Positions 10,798-20,447 of a stretch of 64,000 nucleotides of DNA are shown in pieces. The DNA comes from Branchiostoma belcheri (lineage: Eukaryota; Chordata; Leptocardii; Amphioxiformes; Branchiostomatidae), in contig NW_017803910.1 of assembly GCF_001625305.1 (NCBI RefSeq), positions 2,583,754 through 2,647,753 of the forward strand, written 5' to 3'. Within the stretch, counting starts at the first letter, position 1. The number at the start of each line of letters is the position of its first letter. The notes beneath the pieces were generated by a model, which saw nothing but the letters and a program-made list of their open reading frames with translations, searched no databases and was not told the origin of the DNA. The translations under genes and the position numbers were made by a program.

Positions 10798-11050
10798 AGC
10801 ACGTCGGCAGAACGTACTGCACCTGCGCGAAACCCGTAATGTATTGTACTTAGCATTTCGGCAGAATGTCTCATATAAGGTTGTATTCGCTCATATAAGG
10901 TTAGCATTTCGACAGTAGTTTCCAAATGTTATGTCGGAAAGAATATCCTCTGCAACAGGCAAAATTCTAATGCAACGTTGACCAAAAACCCAACGAAAAA
11001 CGTGAAAATACGGGGTTCTGCGCAGGCGCAGTACGTTCTGCCGACGTGCT
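10798..11050. mobile_element. MITE, 253 bp, with ~40-bp terminal inverted repeats
   Basis: The left end begins AGCACGTCGGCAGAAC and the right end is its reverse complement. The first 23 bases of each end are identical and similarity runs to about 41 bases. The sequence tgtacaatc flanks it directly on both sides (10789-10797 and 11051-11059), a perfect 9-bp target duplication. There is no coding capacity. A 9-bp duplication would suit the Mutator superfamily, but the superfamily is not settled by sequence alone. The exact duplication suggests a fairly recent insertion. Confidence 0.88.
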
Positions 11051-11217
11051 TGTACAATCATGTTTCAGCTTGAGAGTTCTGTGTTGGTAGAATTGAACTT
11101 ACCCAGATTTTCTGCTGTTCAACTCAAGTCAATGAATGAGCAATTCACCACTTCATGTTATGCAGATAATATATGTGACTCAGTGAGCAATTTTTCAAAC
11201 CTGCTTTGTCTTTGCAG

Positions 11218-11322
11218 AAACGGTATAGGAAGCACTATGAGGAGGAGCGTGGCAACTTCCATGTCTACCCAGATGCACCGGACATCAAACGTACCCTGGC
11301 AATGGCCATGCTCTACAGCGAT
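11218..11322 (+). CDS. NEB: Nebulin exon 25, super-repeat 5 repeat 1
   Basis: 35 codons, KRYRKHYEEERGNFHVYPDA start, ending LYSD before gtacgt. The DTP core is changed to DAP. Confidence 0.92.
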
Positions 11323-11523
11323 GTACGTTTCTATTTGCTCCTCAAACGTTTGCTGTGTATAAGATTATGTAAATTCATTATTTAGTTGTATGTGTATGAT
11401 TTGTTAATCCATTGTGCCTAATATCAGCCATTGCTGCCTTTCTAGCCTACTGATGTTGCAATTCCAATGAAATAACAAAATTGCGTTGAACTGTTTGTGG
11501 ATTTTTTGTCTCTTTCTCAACAG

Positions 11524-11631
11524 CTGAAGTACAAGGAGGCATATGAGAATGAGATGAGAGGCAAGGGCAACTTCCCGCAGCACATCACCCCAGTCTACCG
11601 CAGCCAGATTGAAGCTGCCAAGATTACAGAC
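11524..11631 (+). CDS. NEB: Nebulin exon 26, super-repeat 5 repeat 2
   Basis: 36 codons, LKYKEAYENEMRGKGNFPQH start, ITPVYRSQ core, ending KITD before gtaggt. Confidence 0.92.
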
Positions 11632-12024
11632 GTAGGTCTTCAAGAGTTCTACCTTTAACTATTTCTTAAACAGTTGTTTTAACTATTCATCTATATTTGA
11701 CAAGTTGGTGGTCTGCTAACCCTTGTACATGTAATTCACATATGAAATACAATGGAAATGGGAACAGTTAGGTTTTAGATACTGAATAGGACTGGGAATT
11801 TGAGGTAAACAAACAAATCCTTATCAACCATGTACTTGTCATGTATAGATTCAGACTGTTAGAAGTTTATTTTAGCCATTGCTTGTTCATGACTAAGAGC
11901 TGACACAATATTGTACTCAGTATGTTTGCTGTATTGCATAAGACTTCTGACTAAGTCCCTATAATTCATATGAATAAATCTTTTTGATATTTGCAAGTAA
12001 TTCTCTCCTGGTCACCTTGTACAG

Positions 12025-12135
12025 GCTGTGTACAAGAAGGATGCTCATGATGAGATGCAGAAGTTGAGTTATAAGAACTTCCACGAGTCCCCGCTGTACA
12101 GGACTCTTAAAGATGACACCGACATGGCCAGCATG
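12025..12135 (+). CDS. NEB: Nebulin exon 27, super-repeat 5 repeat 3
   Basis: 37 codons, AVYKKDAHDEMQKLSYKNF start, HESPLYRTLKDD core, ending MASM. The donor gtatga is weak, but the end matches exon 21 base for base. Confidence 0.91.
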
Positions 12136-12570
12136 GTATGAATACAAAATGATTTGTATATCTGTGCTCTTTTTAATTCACATTCATTATGGTTCCTGTC
12201 CTAGCCTCAGCCTGAATATTGTTTTCATCATCTCAATTTCGTTTCACATAAAATCGTGTGGAGTGCCAAATAAAGGAGTGACAGTTCTAGGAAAGTTTGG
12301 GGACATGCCCCCACCTGCAAAGTTTGAAGTTAACTTTTATGCATCGAAATCAGTGCCAGAATTTGTTATATCCCTGTTAGTGTTACAGTAGTAATTGAAG
12401 GAATTTATTTAGATACTGCATGTTGTATTTCATTTTCTAAAACACTATGGAAAGTGCTGCACTACACTAAAAAAATAGTCATATGCACTGTCTTACAAAT
12501 TGTTACGATTAAAAATGACAAAATGTTATGTTCTGTCAATGAGCTTACATGACTTCTTTCCTTTTTGCAG

Positions 12571-12675
12571 ACCAAGTATAGGGACCAGTATGAGAAAGAG
12601 AAGATCAACTACAAGACAGTAGCAGACACACCCGACATCAAGAGAGCCAAGAAGGGCGGAGTTCTGGCTAGCCAG
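12571..12675 (+). CDS. NEB: Nebulin exon 28, super-repeat 5 repeat 4
   Basis: 35 codons, TKYRDQYEKEKINYKTVADT start, ending LASQ before gtactg. Confidence 0.92.
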
Positions 12676-13105
12676 GTACTGCCTCATTGTTTACACCAAA
12701 CATTCAATCTCATTTTCATGTAAATCAGTGTTATTTCAGAATTATGTTCATAGATGAAGGTGAAGTGTATTTCAGCATCATACTTTTTGTCCTTAATCAA
12801 ATCGTTGTGTTTCCCTCTAGCAGCAGTACTATCATTTGCTAATAACGTGGTTGTTACATCATTGATGTTATTGTGACAATATTGGTGCATGATGTGAAAT
12901 ATCCTTGTAAAATTGACACAATAATTCACAAGAGTTGTTAAATTGTACTTCTCAACAACTTTAACAATTTACCCTACTGGAAACACAAAAGATCACAATT
13001 TCTAATGTGTCTGTAACTGTGTGATTGCAAAGTTGGCACATAACGTTGATTCTATGTTACCTTCTGTGAGTCAGAACATATCACCTTGTACTTTTATCCC
13101 CGCAG

Positions 13106-13198
13106 CGATTGTACAAGCAGAAATGCGACTCGTACGAAACTGTGGCCGACACGCCCGCCAATATCCATGCCAAGGAAACAGGCAAACTGCACAGCGAT
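13106..13198 (+). CDS. NEB: Nebulin exon 29, super-repeat 5 repeat 5
   Basis: 31 codons, RLYKQKCDSYETVADTPANI start, ending LHSD before gtatgt. Confidence 0.92.
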
Positions 13199-14313
13199 GT
13201 ATGTATTCTCCTTGTAGCAACAGCCGCAATCCCCGCTCCTGTTGTTGCGCGAAATTTTTGCTGGCTTTTTGCGAGTGTACACATAATAAATGCTGTAAGC
13301 TTGGAACCTAGTGGCAAAGTTAAACTTTCTGTAAAAGTTGCTGCTCATAAGGCTCCTGTATCATGTAAGCTTTGTAAGCCTCCCCAGCAAAGTCTCTTTT
13401 ACCATCTTCTCACTCCTACAGCGGTTACATTCATGTCAAAAGTTTACTCTGAAAGCAAAAAAAAAGTGTTTAACACATTTTGTACGAGCTATGTCCTTGG
13501 TGCTGATTGGTTGGTTGCGGTACACATTTGATATGCTGTAGGTAGTGAGAAGAAAAACGTCCCAGCTATGCTATAAATTCAAAGCCTTTCTAGGGTTTTA
13601 TTCTTCAGTAGTCATTTATGTGATCTATTTCCTTGGCTTTGTCGCATATTTGTGCCTCTGCAATTTGTCATCTATGCAAAACCCTCCCTTCTTGTGTTCC
13701 CTGCAGTTACATGTATGCTTACAGCATATCCCAACAAAATTCCAACCTCTGGCTTCCCAGAGTTTTGTGTTTTACCCACATTTTTGCTGATTCACAGTCT
13801 TTAAGTCCTCTTCCCATAGAGAAATTTGCGCTTAAGTTGAACAAATCCTCCCCCTGTATCCTCTGTGGTTGTGCTTGCGACATATCAGAAAAGAGTTGTA
13901 CTTCTGCATTGTCTTGCTTACTTTTGCTGCACCACTGCTGGTAAGTCATTTTCCCATAGAGCTTTTTTGGCATTTTTGCAAAACCAGTCTTTTTCTCTCA
14001 GTATCCCAGTTAGTTAATGCTTGCGACATCCTATTTCAACATTTCCTTACAAAAAATCCTATTTCAACATTTCCTTGCTCCCCAAAGATTCACAGCTTTT
14101 AATTGTTCTTTCCACATTTCGTGCGAAAACCTTTCTCCCTGTGTGCTTGTACCCATGGAAGTTATGCTTGCGACATATTGGCAACAGAAAATCCTATCTT
14201 CATGTTGTCTGGCTTTCCTTCCCCTGCAACATCGCTGAACTGGCACCCCTTTTCCCCTCGCAACTTTGCTCAACTGTGGTCACTGCAATGTCCGTTTCAT
14301 CCGGAAAACACAG
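13199..14313. repeat. 1.1-kb intron with pyrimidine-rich ~146-156-bp tandem units
   Basis: The coding strand is strikingly rich in C and T. A landmark close to ATGCTTGCGACATA recurs at about 13715 (degenerate), 13871, 14017 and 14164, spacing 156, 146 and 147. Each copy is followed by loosely matching ccttgctt- and tttcccc-type blocks, so this is an old, decayed array running up to the acceptor of exon 30. A lone tccttggtgctga motif lies near 13496. Confidence 0.55.
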
Positions 14314-14541
14314 CTGCCATACAGCAATCGCGATGCGGGCACTTTACGGTCTGTGTACCGAGGCCAGCGCTTCACTCCACTGGACACGCCCGAGTCCAGG
14401 AGGTTTAAGAGCCTGCGGGAGCTGGCTAGCGATAGCATCTACAAGGAAGAGGCCAAGGAGATTCTGGAGAAGTGCTGCACCCAGTATCCCTGGACTGTGG
14501 AGATGGAGAGACTTGAGAAACTGAAAGAACTGTATGACAAG
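14314..14541 (+). CDS. NEB: Nebulin exon 30, super-repeat 5 repeats 6+7
   Basis: 76 codons, LPYSNRDAGTLRSVYRGQ start, LDTPESRRFKSL core, second repeat YKEEAKEILEKCCTQYPWT, ending LYDK before gtaaaa. It is eight residues longer than exon 24 because of an insertion between YS and the first DTP. Exon 36 shares the longer form. Confidence 0.92.
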
Positions 14542-15127
14542 GTAAAAATGTGGCATCATTTACTGATTTAGTTTAGATCTTTAGACATAAAAATGTTGTC
14601 ATGAATGTTGAACTGAGGGGGTCTGTTGCCGGGGTAACCAACGTCACGTGACGACACAGGGAGCAGGCAGAGACAAATATGTGCTAAACAACAAGCAAAT
14701 CTACAGTTTTCTTTATCTTTAAAGAAAAAAAATCGTTGAAAAAAAAGTTGGACAATATGTATTACTAGGTTAAAATGTGACAACGTTAATGTAGAACTTT
14801 CAATGTGATAACTGAAGGCATACTTGACTCATGAAATTTCTTGGAGATGCTAAAAGATCTGTATGACAAGGTAAAAATGGACTTGTGCATAGTACCAGTG
14901 TTGATTTGCCTTTAAGTTAGTTTAAACCTTTTTCTTACAGTATTTAGAAAAGGAACAAAAACAAAGGCTTTCTGTTTGTATAGTAAATCTTGGACGAAAC
15001 AAACACTCTCAGTCTGGTACTGTTACAGTAGTATATCTTAGAATTTGCTAGGGTTTGGCTGTAGGTGCAAAACGACTCCAAAAGCAATAATATCATTCAA
15101 TCAGTATATCTTTCCCTCCTATCGCAG
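14542..15127 (+). other. Intron 30, with partial copy of the exon 30 end
   Basis: Within 586 bases of intron, positions about 14845-14878 repeat the end of exon 30 (gagatg, aaaga.ctgtatgacaag followed by gtaaaaatg) with small changes. It is a second instance of a duplicated exon tail plus donor. Otherwise I see nothing. Confidence 0.6.
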
Positions 15128-15229
15128 GCGCTGTACCAGAAGTTGGTGGATGAAGCACGTCAGTACCACCTCTTCCCAGACTGCCCGGAGATCAAGAGGG
15201 TTGTGGATGCTGACAAAATGCAGAGTGAT
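15128..15229 (+). CDS. NEB: Nebulin exon 31, super-repeat 6 repeat 1
   Basis: 34 codons, ALYQKLVDEARQYHLFPDC start, ending KMQSD before gtgagt. Confidence 0.92.
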
Positions 15230-15463
15230 GTGAGTCCTATTCTTCTTGCATTAGCTTATCTAGTGCATTTCTTACTCACATTGCATTCAAAAACTGAGGC
15301 TGAATTAACATGTACTATATATGAAGAATATTTTTTTTTACAAAGGATGTCTTTGAAATTACCAAAGGCAACAATGATCAACATACATTTTGTATTTCTC
15401 CTTCATAGTGTTTTGTATTGTTCATATTGACATCCAGGACTCTTACATATTTCTTTCTTACAG

Positions 15464-15571
15464 CTTGTGTATAAGGAGGCGTATGAGAAGGCACGAGGGA
15501 AAGGGTACTTCAAGGTCACAGACACTCCGTTGTACAAGACTTTGGTACAAGCTGCTTTGGATGCCAGCCCG
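15464..15571 (+). CDS. NEB: Nebulin exon 32, super-repeat 6 repeat 2
   Basis: 36 codons, LVYKEAYEKARGKGYFKVTD start, TPLYKTL core, ending DASP before gtaggt. Confidence 0.92.
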
Positions 15572-15606
15572 GTAGGTTGGATTTTGTTTTCATTCATTAC
15601 AGTAGT

Positions 15607-15827
15607 AGCATGCATAGTCCAGTAGTTAGCGACCCTGCCTCAGGACCAAAAGGTTGGGAGTTCAAATCCTGGCTGTTGTAGCTCAGCCATCATGCAGCTA
15701 CTGGAATGGCTTGCAGTCCTTAGGATGGGACGTTAAACTGTGGTCCACTGTCCATTGTGCTTGTCGAAAAGAGTTAGGGAAATTTACCTTGTACAATGGA
15801 CAATGAACCTGTAAATACTGTACATAG
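15607..15827 (+). mobile_element. tRNA-derived SINE, copy 1
   Basis: The 5' part has tRNA-like promoter boxes, tagtccagtagttagc (A box) and gggagttcaaatcc (B box). A body with gacgttaaactgtggtcc and gtcgaaaagagttaggg follows, ending near ctgtacatag. A second copy at 19560-19762 shows the same order. The gttaaac..ggtcc and aaagagtaggg motifs resemble, from memory, the central domain of several fish tRNA-SINEs. It lies in the sense direction of the host gene. Confidence 0.78.
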
Positions 15828-15959
15828 GCTAATATGGGACATACTGTAGTAATCATACACATCTGAAACATAGATGCATCTGATAGAAAGTAGTGTAGTG
15901 TATATGTAGAGACCTTAGTAAGACATGAAACAAAATGTTTTTTCTTCTGTGTGTTTTAG

Positions 15960-16070
15960 GACCACTACAGCAGGGCGGCTCTGACTGAGATGAGGGAGAA
16001 GAATTACAAGAACGTACACGAGAGCCCACTGTACAAAATGCAGAGGGAGAACACAGACAACCAGAGCCCG
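15960..16070 (+). CDS. NEB: Nebulin exon 33, super-repeat 6 repeat 3
   Basis: 37 codons, DHYSRAALTEMREKNYKNV start, HESPLYKMQ core, ending QSP. The acceptor is tgttttag and the donor gtatgt. Confidence 0.92.
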
Positions 16071-16480
16071 GTATGTATGCACTCATAATACAGTCTAATG
16101 AAATTCTTTGTGGTTGTGTTATGTGTTTGCATAAATTTGTAATTGAACATAAGAGAATTCAATGTATCAGTTAAGCCAACTTGAAGGTAACAGTTATTCA
16201 AGCAACTTTGAGTACCGGGTTCCAAAGTAACTCAACTAATAGGTATCTTTCAGTCACTGACAAAAGGTAGAGGACATGTACCTGAAACATCTGACCCTTT
16301 TCAAACTCTATTCAGTTGCTTGTGTACTCATTGTTACCACTACCTTCATCAACATATCCTAAATCTTGTAAAATTTGAAGAAGATTCAAAATTGTTCTGT
16401 ATACTAAATACGATAATAATGATCTTACTATATTCACAACAGTTACTGATCTCTTTTACATGTACTTTTTGATTTTCCAG

Positions 16481-16582
16481 TACTTGTACAACAAGTTCCC
16501 AGAAAATAGACACAACTTTAAGATTCCTGTGGACACACCAGATCTGAAGAGGATTCGGAAGGCAGGCGACATCGCTAGTGAG
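16481..16582 (+). CDS. NEB: Nebulin exon 34, super-repeat 6 repeat 4
   Basis: 34 codons, YLYNKFPENRHNFKIPVDT start, ending IASE before gtacag. Confidence 0.91.
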
Positions 16583-18194
16583 GTACAGCCTCAAGGGAAA
16601 AGAGTGTTGTCACTGTTATGTTGATATACCCATGCATCGCTTAGATTTAAGATCCAGTGCCTAGTAGTACATAGGGCAGCAAGCTTTTTTCTAGTCTGCA
16701 TGGTTCTTAGCCATGGCTTCCAGGTCTTTCAGGTCCTTTTGTAGAATATATATCTCCAATTGTAAATGATGTATATACAATGTATATCTTTCCATGTATA
16801 GAGCTTTCTTGTGAAGTACAAAATGTATTTATTAGGAATGTCATCCATTTATTATGGGATAACATGTACTGGTAGAAGTTCTTTGTTTTTTCCTCCCCCT
16901 TCACCTACATGTACATGTATGCTTCTGCTGCCTCATTGTTGTAAAAAAGCTGCTATTTTTAACTGTATTAGCTGCTTTTGCAGTCCTGGGTATAGTTGTA
17001 CTGACATGTTTTTGTAAGATCCTTCAGATTTTTCAAGTATTGGTTCATGTAAATGGCTGTAACTAAGATCCAATTTGCACTTTTGCTGTTAAATTTTGCC
17101 TAATCAATTAAGTTCAGAAATCTGTAGTGATCTGTTATTTCATTTCAATACTTTGCATCAGTTCTATAGCAGCTTGAAGATTTATTGAATAATGTATGAA
17201 ATAAACATTGTACAGGTATTAGATAATTATTATAACATGCAGAATGCAGTACTGTAGATAGGTTTTTTGGGGATGCCAATTTTACAACTTTTGTATATTT
17301 TCCCAATTGTGCTTCTCATTTTCTGCTTCATTGTGGCTTTTTTGTGGGAACTGTTTTGCGCGATTGGCGACTTTTGAATTGAGACAACCTCTTGACTGGA
17401 GACATTTTGCCTACTGCGTTGTAGCTACAGCCACCATTTTTTACTATGCAACAGCTACATGTGCCTTAAACATGCAATGCGCCAACCCTGCACGCCTTTT
17501 TGCTGTTAAGCTTAAGCGAATTCATAATTGAACTGCTTCGTACTATCATAGCAACAGCAGTAAATCATACTATGCCTTTACTGCGATGCATTATGAGCGC
17601 AGAGAATTGTGCGTCATCTTTAATGCACTACCCCTAGAAACCCTTTTACCTTTAAAGTAATCTATTGCAGCAAAACGGATTTTAGGACTGCTTTAAACGA
17701 AGGGAAAGCAGCATTTTGCGAGCAATTCACTGCAAAGAACAGATAATGTTATGTGCCAACTTTGTAACAGGACAGGTGACAGCCACATGACAGGTTTGAA
17801 GTGTTACAGTAGATCTTTCCTGTGTATTTTTCTTCTAACTTCTAACCTTTTTTTGTACATTAATGTATGACATACATGTAGGATATTGGTATTTTCTTAT
17901 ACACAACGAGTGCTTCTCTTACTTTGCTCATGTTTTGATGTCTGTCAGACACCTTCCTCAGAGCTTTTGACTGGAGTAATGCTTCTCACCTCTATATGTT
18001 ATCCAAAGTAGGTGGCAAGAAGCAGTACTCCAGTTAGAAGCTCTGAGAAAGGTGTCCAATTGACATCGAAACAAGAAAATCCCAACATCCTATGCTCTAC
18101 CAACCTGATGAAATTTCTGAAATGTACATAGTTTTACATGATATAACATTTTGATATTCACCTTGGATTTGGTCCAACCCCTTTTCCCCCATAG
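16583..18194 (+). other. Intron 34, 1.6 kb
   Basis: AT-rich to about 17280, then a segment richer in CpG (17310-17720) with short open frames but no recognisable protein. The inverted repeat listed at 17879-18093 lies near its end. I see no missed exon, as super-repeat 6 is complete without one. Confidence 0.6.
17879..18093. repeat. Fold-back (inverted repeat) element, ~215 bp
   Basis: The left arm (gttttgatgtctgtcagacacctt... at 17932-17990) is the reverse complement, with mismatches, of the right arm at 18011-18072. Outer blocks taggatattgg.attttctt and its complement extend the pairing. The right arm has ctgagaaaggtgtc..gacatcgaaac, a layout like motifs found near ends of Penelope-like elements; that reading is only a suggestion. 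Confidence 0.65.
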
Positions 18195-18293
18195 CTGAAG
18201 TACCAGAAGGACAAGAACACAGAGAAGTACATCCCCATCGCCGACACTGTAGCTGTGAAACATGCTCAACACATGGAACAGATCCAGGGCTAC
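18195..18293 (+). CDS. NEB: Nebulin exon 35, super-repeat 6 repeat 5
   Basis: 33 codons, LKYQKDKNTEKYIPIADTV start, ending IQGY before gtaagt. The end lacks the usual SD. Confidence 0.91.
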
Positions 18294-18573
18294 GTAAGTC
18301 TCAACTGATTTTTTGTCTTTTTCTTTTCTATAACTAAGGAAAACGGATGTCACTAAAGGTTTGACAATGACTAAAATAGGCTTCATGTTCTATAACTGTT
18401 ACAGTATGCCAAATCTACTATCAATTTGTAAGAAAGCTAAGTGGTGTTTACAATTGAAACAAAGTTGGAACTGTGATGGGGGTAAAGAGTTGTATACATA
18501 TTACTAGATATTCTGTACAAGCTAAATTGAGATCGATCAAATATTAAACAAATGTCCTCTGTTGGTAACACAG

Positions 18574-18801
18574 CTGCCGTATGAGAAGCACGATGCAGGC
18601 ACAGTCAGGAACAGGTACAGGGGGAAGCGCTTCACTCCGGTGGACACGCCCGAGTCCAACCGTCTCAAGAGCCTGAAGGAGCTGTCCAGCGACACCATCT
18701 ACAAGGAGGAGGCCAAGGAGATCAACGAGAAATGCTGCTCGCAGTTCCCTCTGACTCCCGAGATGGAGCGATTCTGGCGACTTCAGGATCTCTACAGCGA
18801 T
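18574..18801 (+). CDS. NEB: Nebulin exon 36, super-repeat 6 repeats 6+7
   Basis: 76 codons, LPYEKHDAGTVRNRYRGK start, VDTPESNRLKSL core, second repeat YKEEAKEINEKCCSQFPLT, ending LYSD before gtaagt. Confidence 0.92.
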
Positions 18802-18910
18802 GTAAGTAGTAAAGTACGCTATTTAGTAGCATGGAATCTATAGAATAAGATAAAAATAAACAGATAAATCTATGATTGATTAAATCCATCGTATTCTAGC
18901 TTCAGTTTGC

Positions 18911-19084
18911 TCCTCCGGTTGCTTCCCTTGCCAAAACTGCAGACTGCAAAAAACTGGTCAATGTGGATAGGTTTTGTAATTGTTTGTGGCAAGGGAAAAA
19001 TTATCTAGGGAACCACTAGAAATTGGTCACATTGGCCAGTTGGGCCATGTATGCAGGTGGTCGCTGGTACAGGTTTGACTGTAG
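18911..19084. repeat. Dispersed intron repeat, copy 1
   Basis: Landmarks gtcacattggccag, ggtggtcgctggtacag and tttgactgta occur here in the same order as at 26868-27018. No ends, inverted repeats or coding frame were found, so the class is unknown. Confidence 0.55.
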
Positions 19085-19292
19085 TAAAGTCTGTGTAGTA
19101 GTCTGGAATCAATAGAATAAAATACAGATGCTGGTGAACGATTGTTTGAATATATCCTATTCTAGCTTCAGTTTGCATCTGCGATTGCTTTCCTTACAGA
19201 CTTGATTATTGTGGAAGAACCTTCTTATACAGTCTCTTGCCAACTTGATGAAAATTTAATTATTCACGGAGGAAATATGACTCTGTTTTCAG

Positions 19293-19397
19293 GCTGACTA
19301 CAGAATGAAGGCTTTGGAGACACGTGGAGATTTCCACCTGTACCCAGACACCCCTGAGTTCGAACGCCTCAATAAGATGAACATCGTTCAGAGTGAT
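19293..19397 (+). CDS. NEB: Nebulin exon 37, super-repeat 7 repeat 1
   Basis: 35 codons, ADYRMKALETRGDFHLYPDT start, ending VQSD before gtaagt. Confidence 0.92.
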
Positions 19398-19559
19398 GTA
19401 AGTTTGTCACATTTTTTGTTTTTATGTTTTAGACCTTTCTTCATGTATGATTTATACATGTCATGCATGCCTCAACTCTTAATTGTCATGGTCACCAAAA
19501 CTGGCTACTAGTAAGTGACAAGTTTGACTGTATAGTTAAGAGCTGCACCACTACTTTCT

Positions 19560-19762
19560 AGCATGTGTAGTCAAGTGGTTAGAAAGCCTGCCTCTGTACC
19601 AAAATGTTGGGAGTTCAAATCCCGGCTGTTGTCATTCACCCAAAATACTACACACTACTGTAAAGGCCATAGTGTTAAACTATGTTTGGCTGTTCATTGT
19701 TCTTGTTGAAAAGAGCTAGGGGAATTTCCCTAGTACAATGAACCTGTAAATTCTGTACATAG
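19560..19762 (+). mobile_element. tRNA-derived SINE, copy 2
   Basis: Same layout as copy 1: A box tgtagtcaagtggttaga, B box gggagttcaaatccc, body with gtgttaaactatg and gttgaaaagagctagggg, end ctgtacatag. Copy 2 lacks part of the middle. It is followed by a short direct repeat of tct.tcatgaccagtgg (about 19773 and 19851). Confidence 0.78.
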
Positions 19763-19934
19763 CATTCTGTATTCTCTGTCATGACCAGTGGGAGAGTAGC
19801 TCATCAGTGAGCTAAAACTGGATCAAGATCACTTTCCTTTCTGTCTGTCTTCTCTATCATGACCAGTGGAAGGTTAGCTTTCAGTTGTTGGAGATCGTTT
19901 TTTAAAATTTTTTTCTTTCTTCCTTGTGACACAG

Positions 19935-20045
19935 CTGAAGTACCAGGAACGTTACATGAAGGAGTTGAGAGGAAAGGGATACCAGCTGACGCCCGACATG
20001 CCGCTGTACCAGAGGATGAAGAGGGTCACAGCCCAGAACAGCGAC
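19935..20045 (+). CDS. NEB: Nebulin exon 38, super-repeat 7 repeat 2
   Basis: 37 codons, LKYQERYMKELRGKGYQLTP start, DMPLYQRM core, ending QNSD before gtaagt. The intron that follows is related to the one after exon 43, the same position in super-repeat 8. Confidence 0.92.
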
Positions 20046-20136
20046 GTAAGTTCAACATTTCCTACCATTTATATGTTCTCTATGATTTCTTTAAAGCTTT
20101 TACACATGCACACGTGTATGTTAATCTGAACGTGCC

Positions 20137-20310
20137 CTGTCCTTGGTGCTGAACGCCTTCCAATGACAAGTAATGAACTGAACAATCCAAACAAAAAAGC
20201 TCCACATAATTCACTGATATTGAGTGAATATTATGTATCCACATGTAATCATGTACATGCTGGTCTGACAGTGTTAGCTCTGTCCTTGGTGCTGAAGCTT
20301 ACTGATTGGA
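20137..20310. repeat. tccttggtgctgaa repeat family, 2 units (143-bp spacing)
   Basis: Units start ctgtccttggtgctgaa at 20137 and 20280. The first continues cgccttccaatgacaag, tattgagtg, atccacatgtaatcatgta and ctggtctga before the second start. The same order of blocks appears in the introns after exons 43 and 46. Confidence 0.8.
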
Positions 20311-20342
20311 TGACTTTCCTGTTGTTGTTTTACCATGTACAG

Positions 20343-20447
20343 AATGTCTACAAGGGAGAGGCTAAGAAGCTGCTTGGCAAGAGCATCGATGTCACACAGA
20401 CGCCCGAGTACACACGCCAACAGGAAGCTCAGAAGATCAGTAGCCAG
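20343..20447 (+). CDS. NEB: Nebulin exon 39, super-repeat 7 repeat 3
   Basis: 35 codons, NVYKGEAKKLLGKSIDVTQT start, PEYTRQQEA core, ending ISSQ before gtaaca. The HESPLY signature has been lost here. Confidence 0.91.

Larger units (their letters stand above)
70..13105 (+). other. Introns 1-28: short, mostly plain
   Basis: The introns longer than about 300 bases in this part are 958-1304, 1975-2359, 2465-2910, 3019-3676, 3785-4230, 5343-5753, 5862-6522, 6631-7095, 7198-7574, 8689-9195, 10071-10542, 10747-11217, 11632-12024, 12136-12570 and 12676-13105. Apart from the exon-end copy, the 10.2-kb array, the MITE, the LINE scrap and the unclassified insert listed separately, I see only AT-rich intron sequence with frequent tacatgta motifs. 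Confidence 0.7.
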
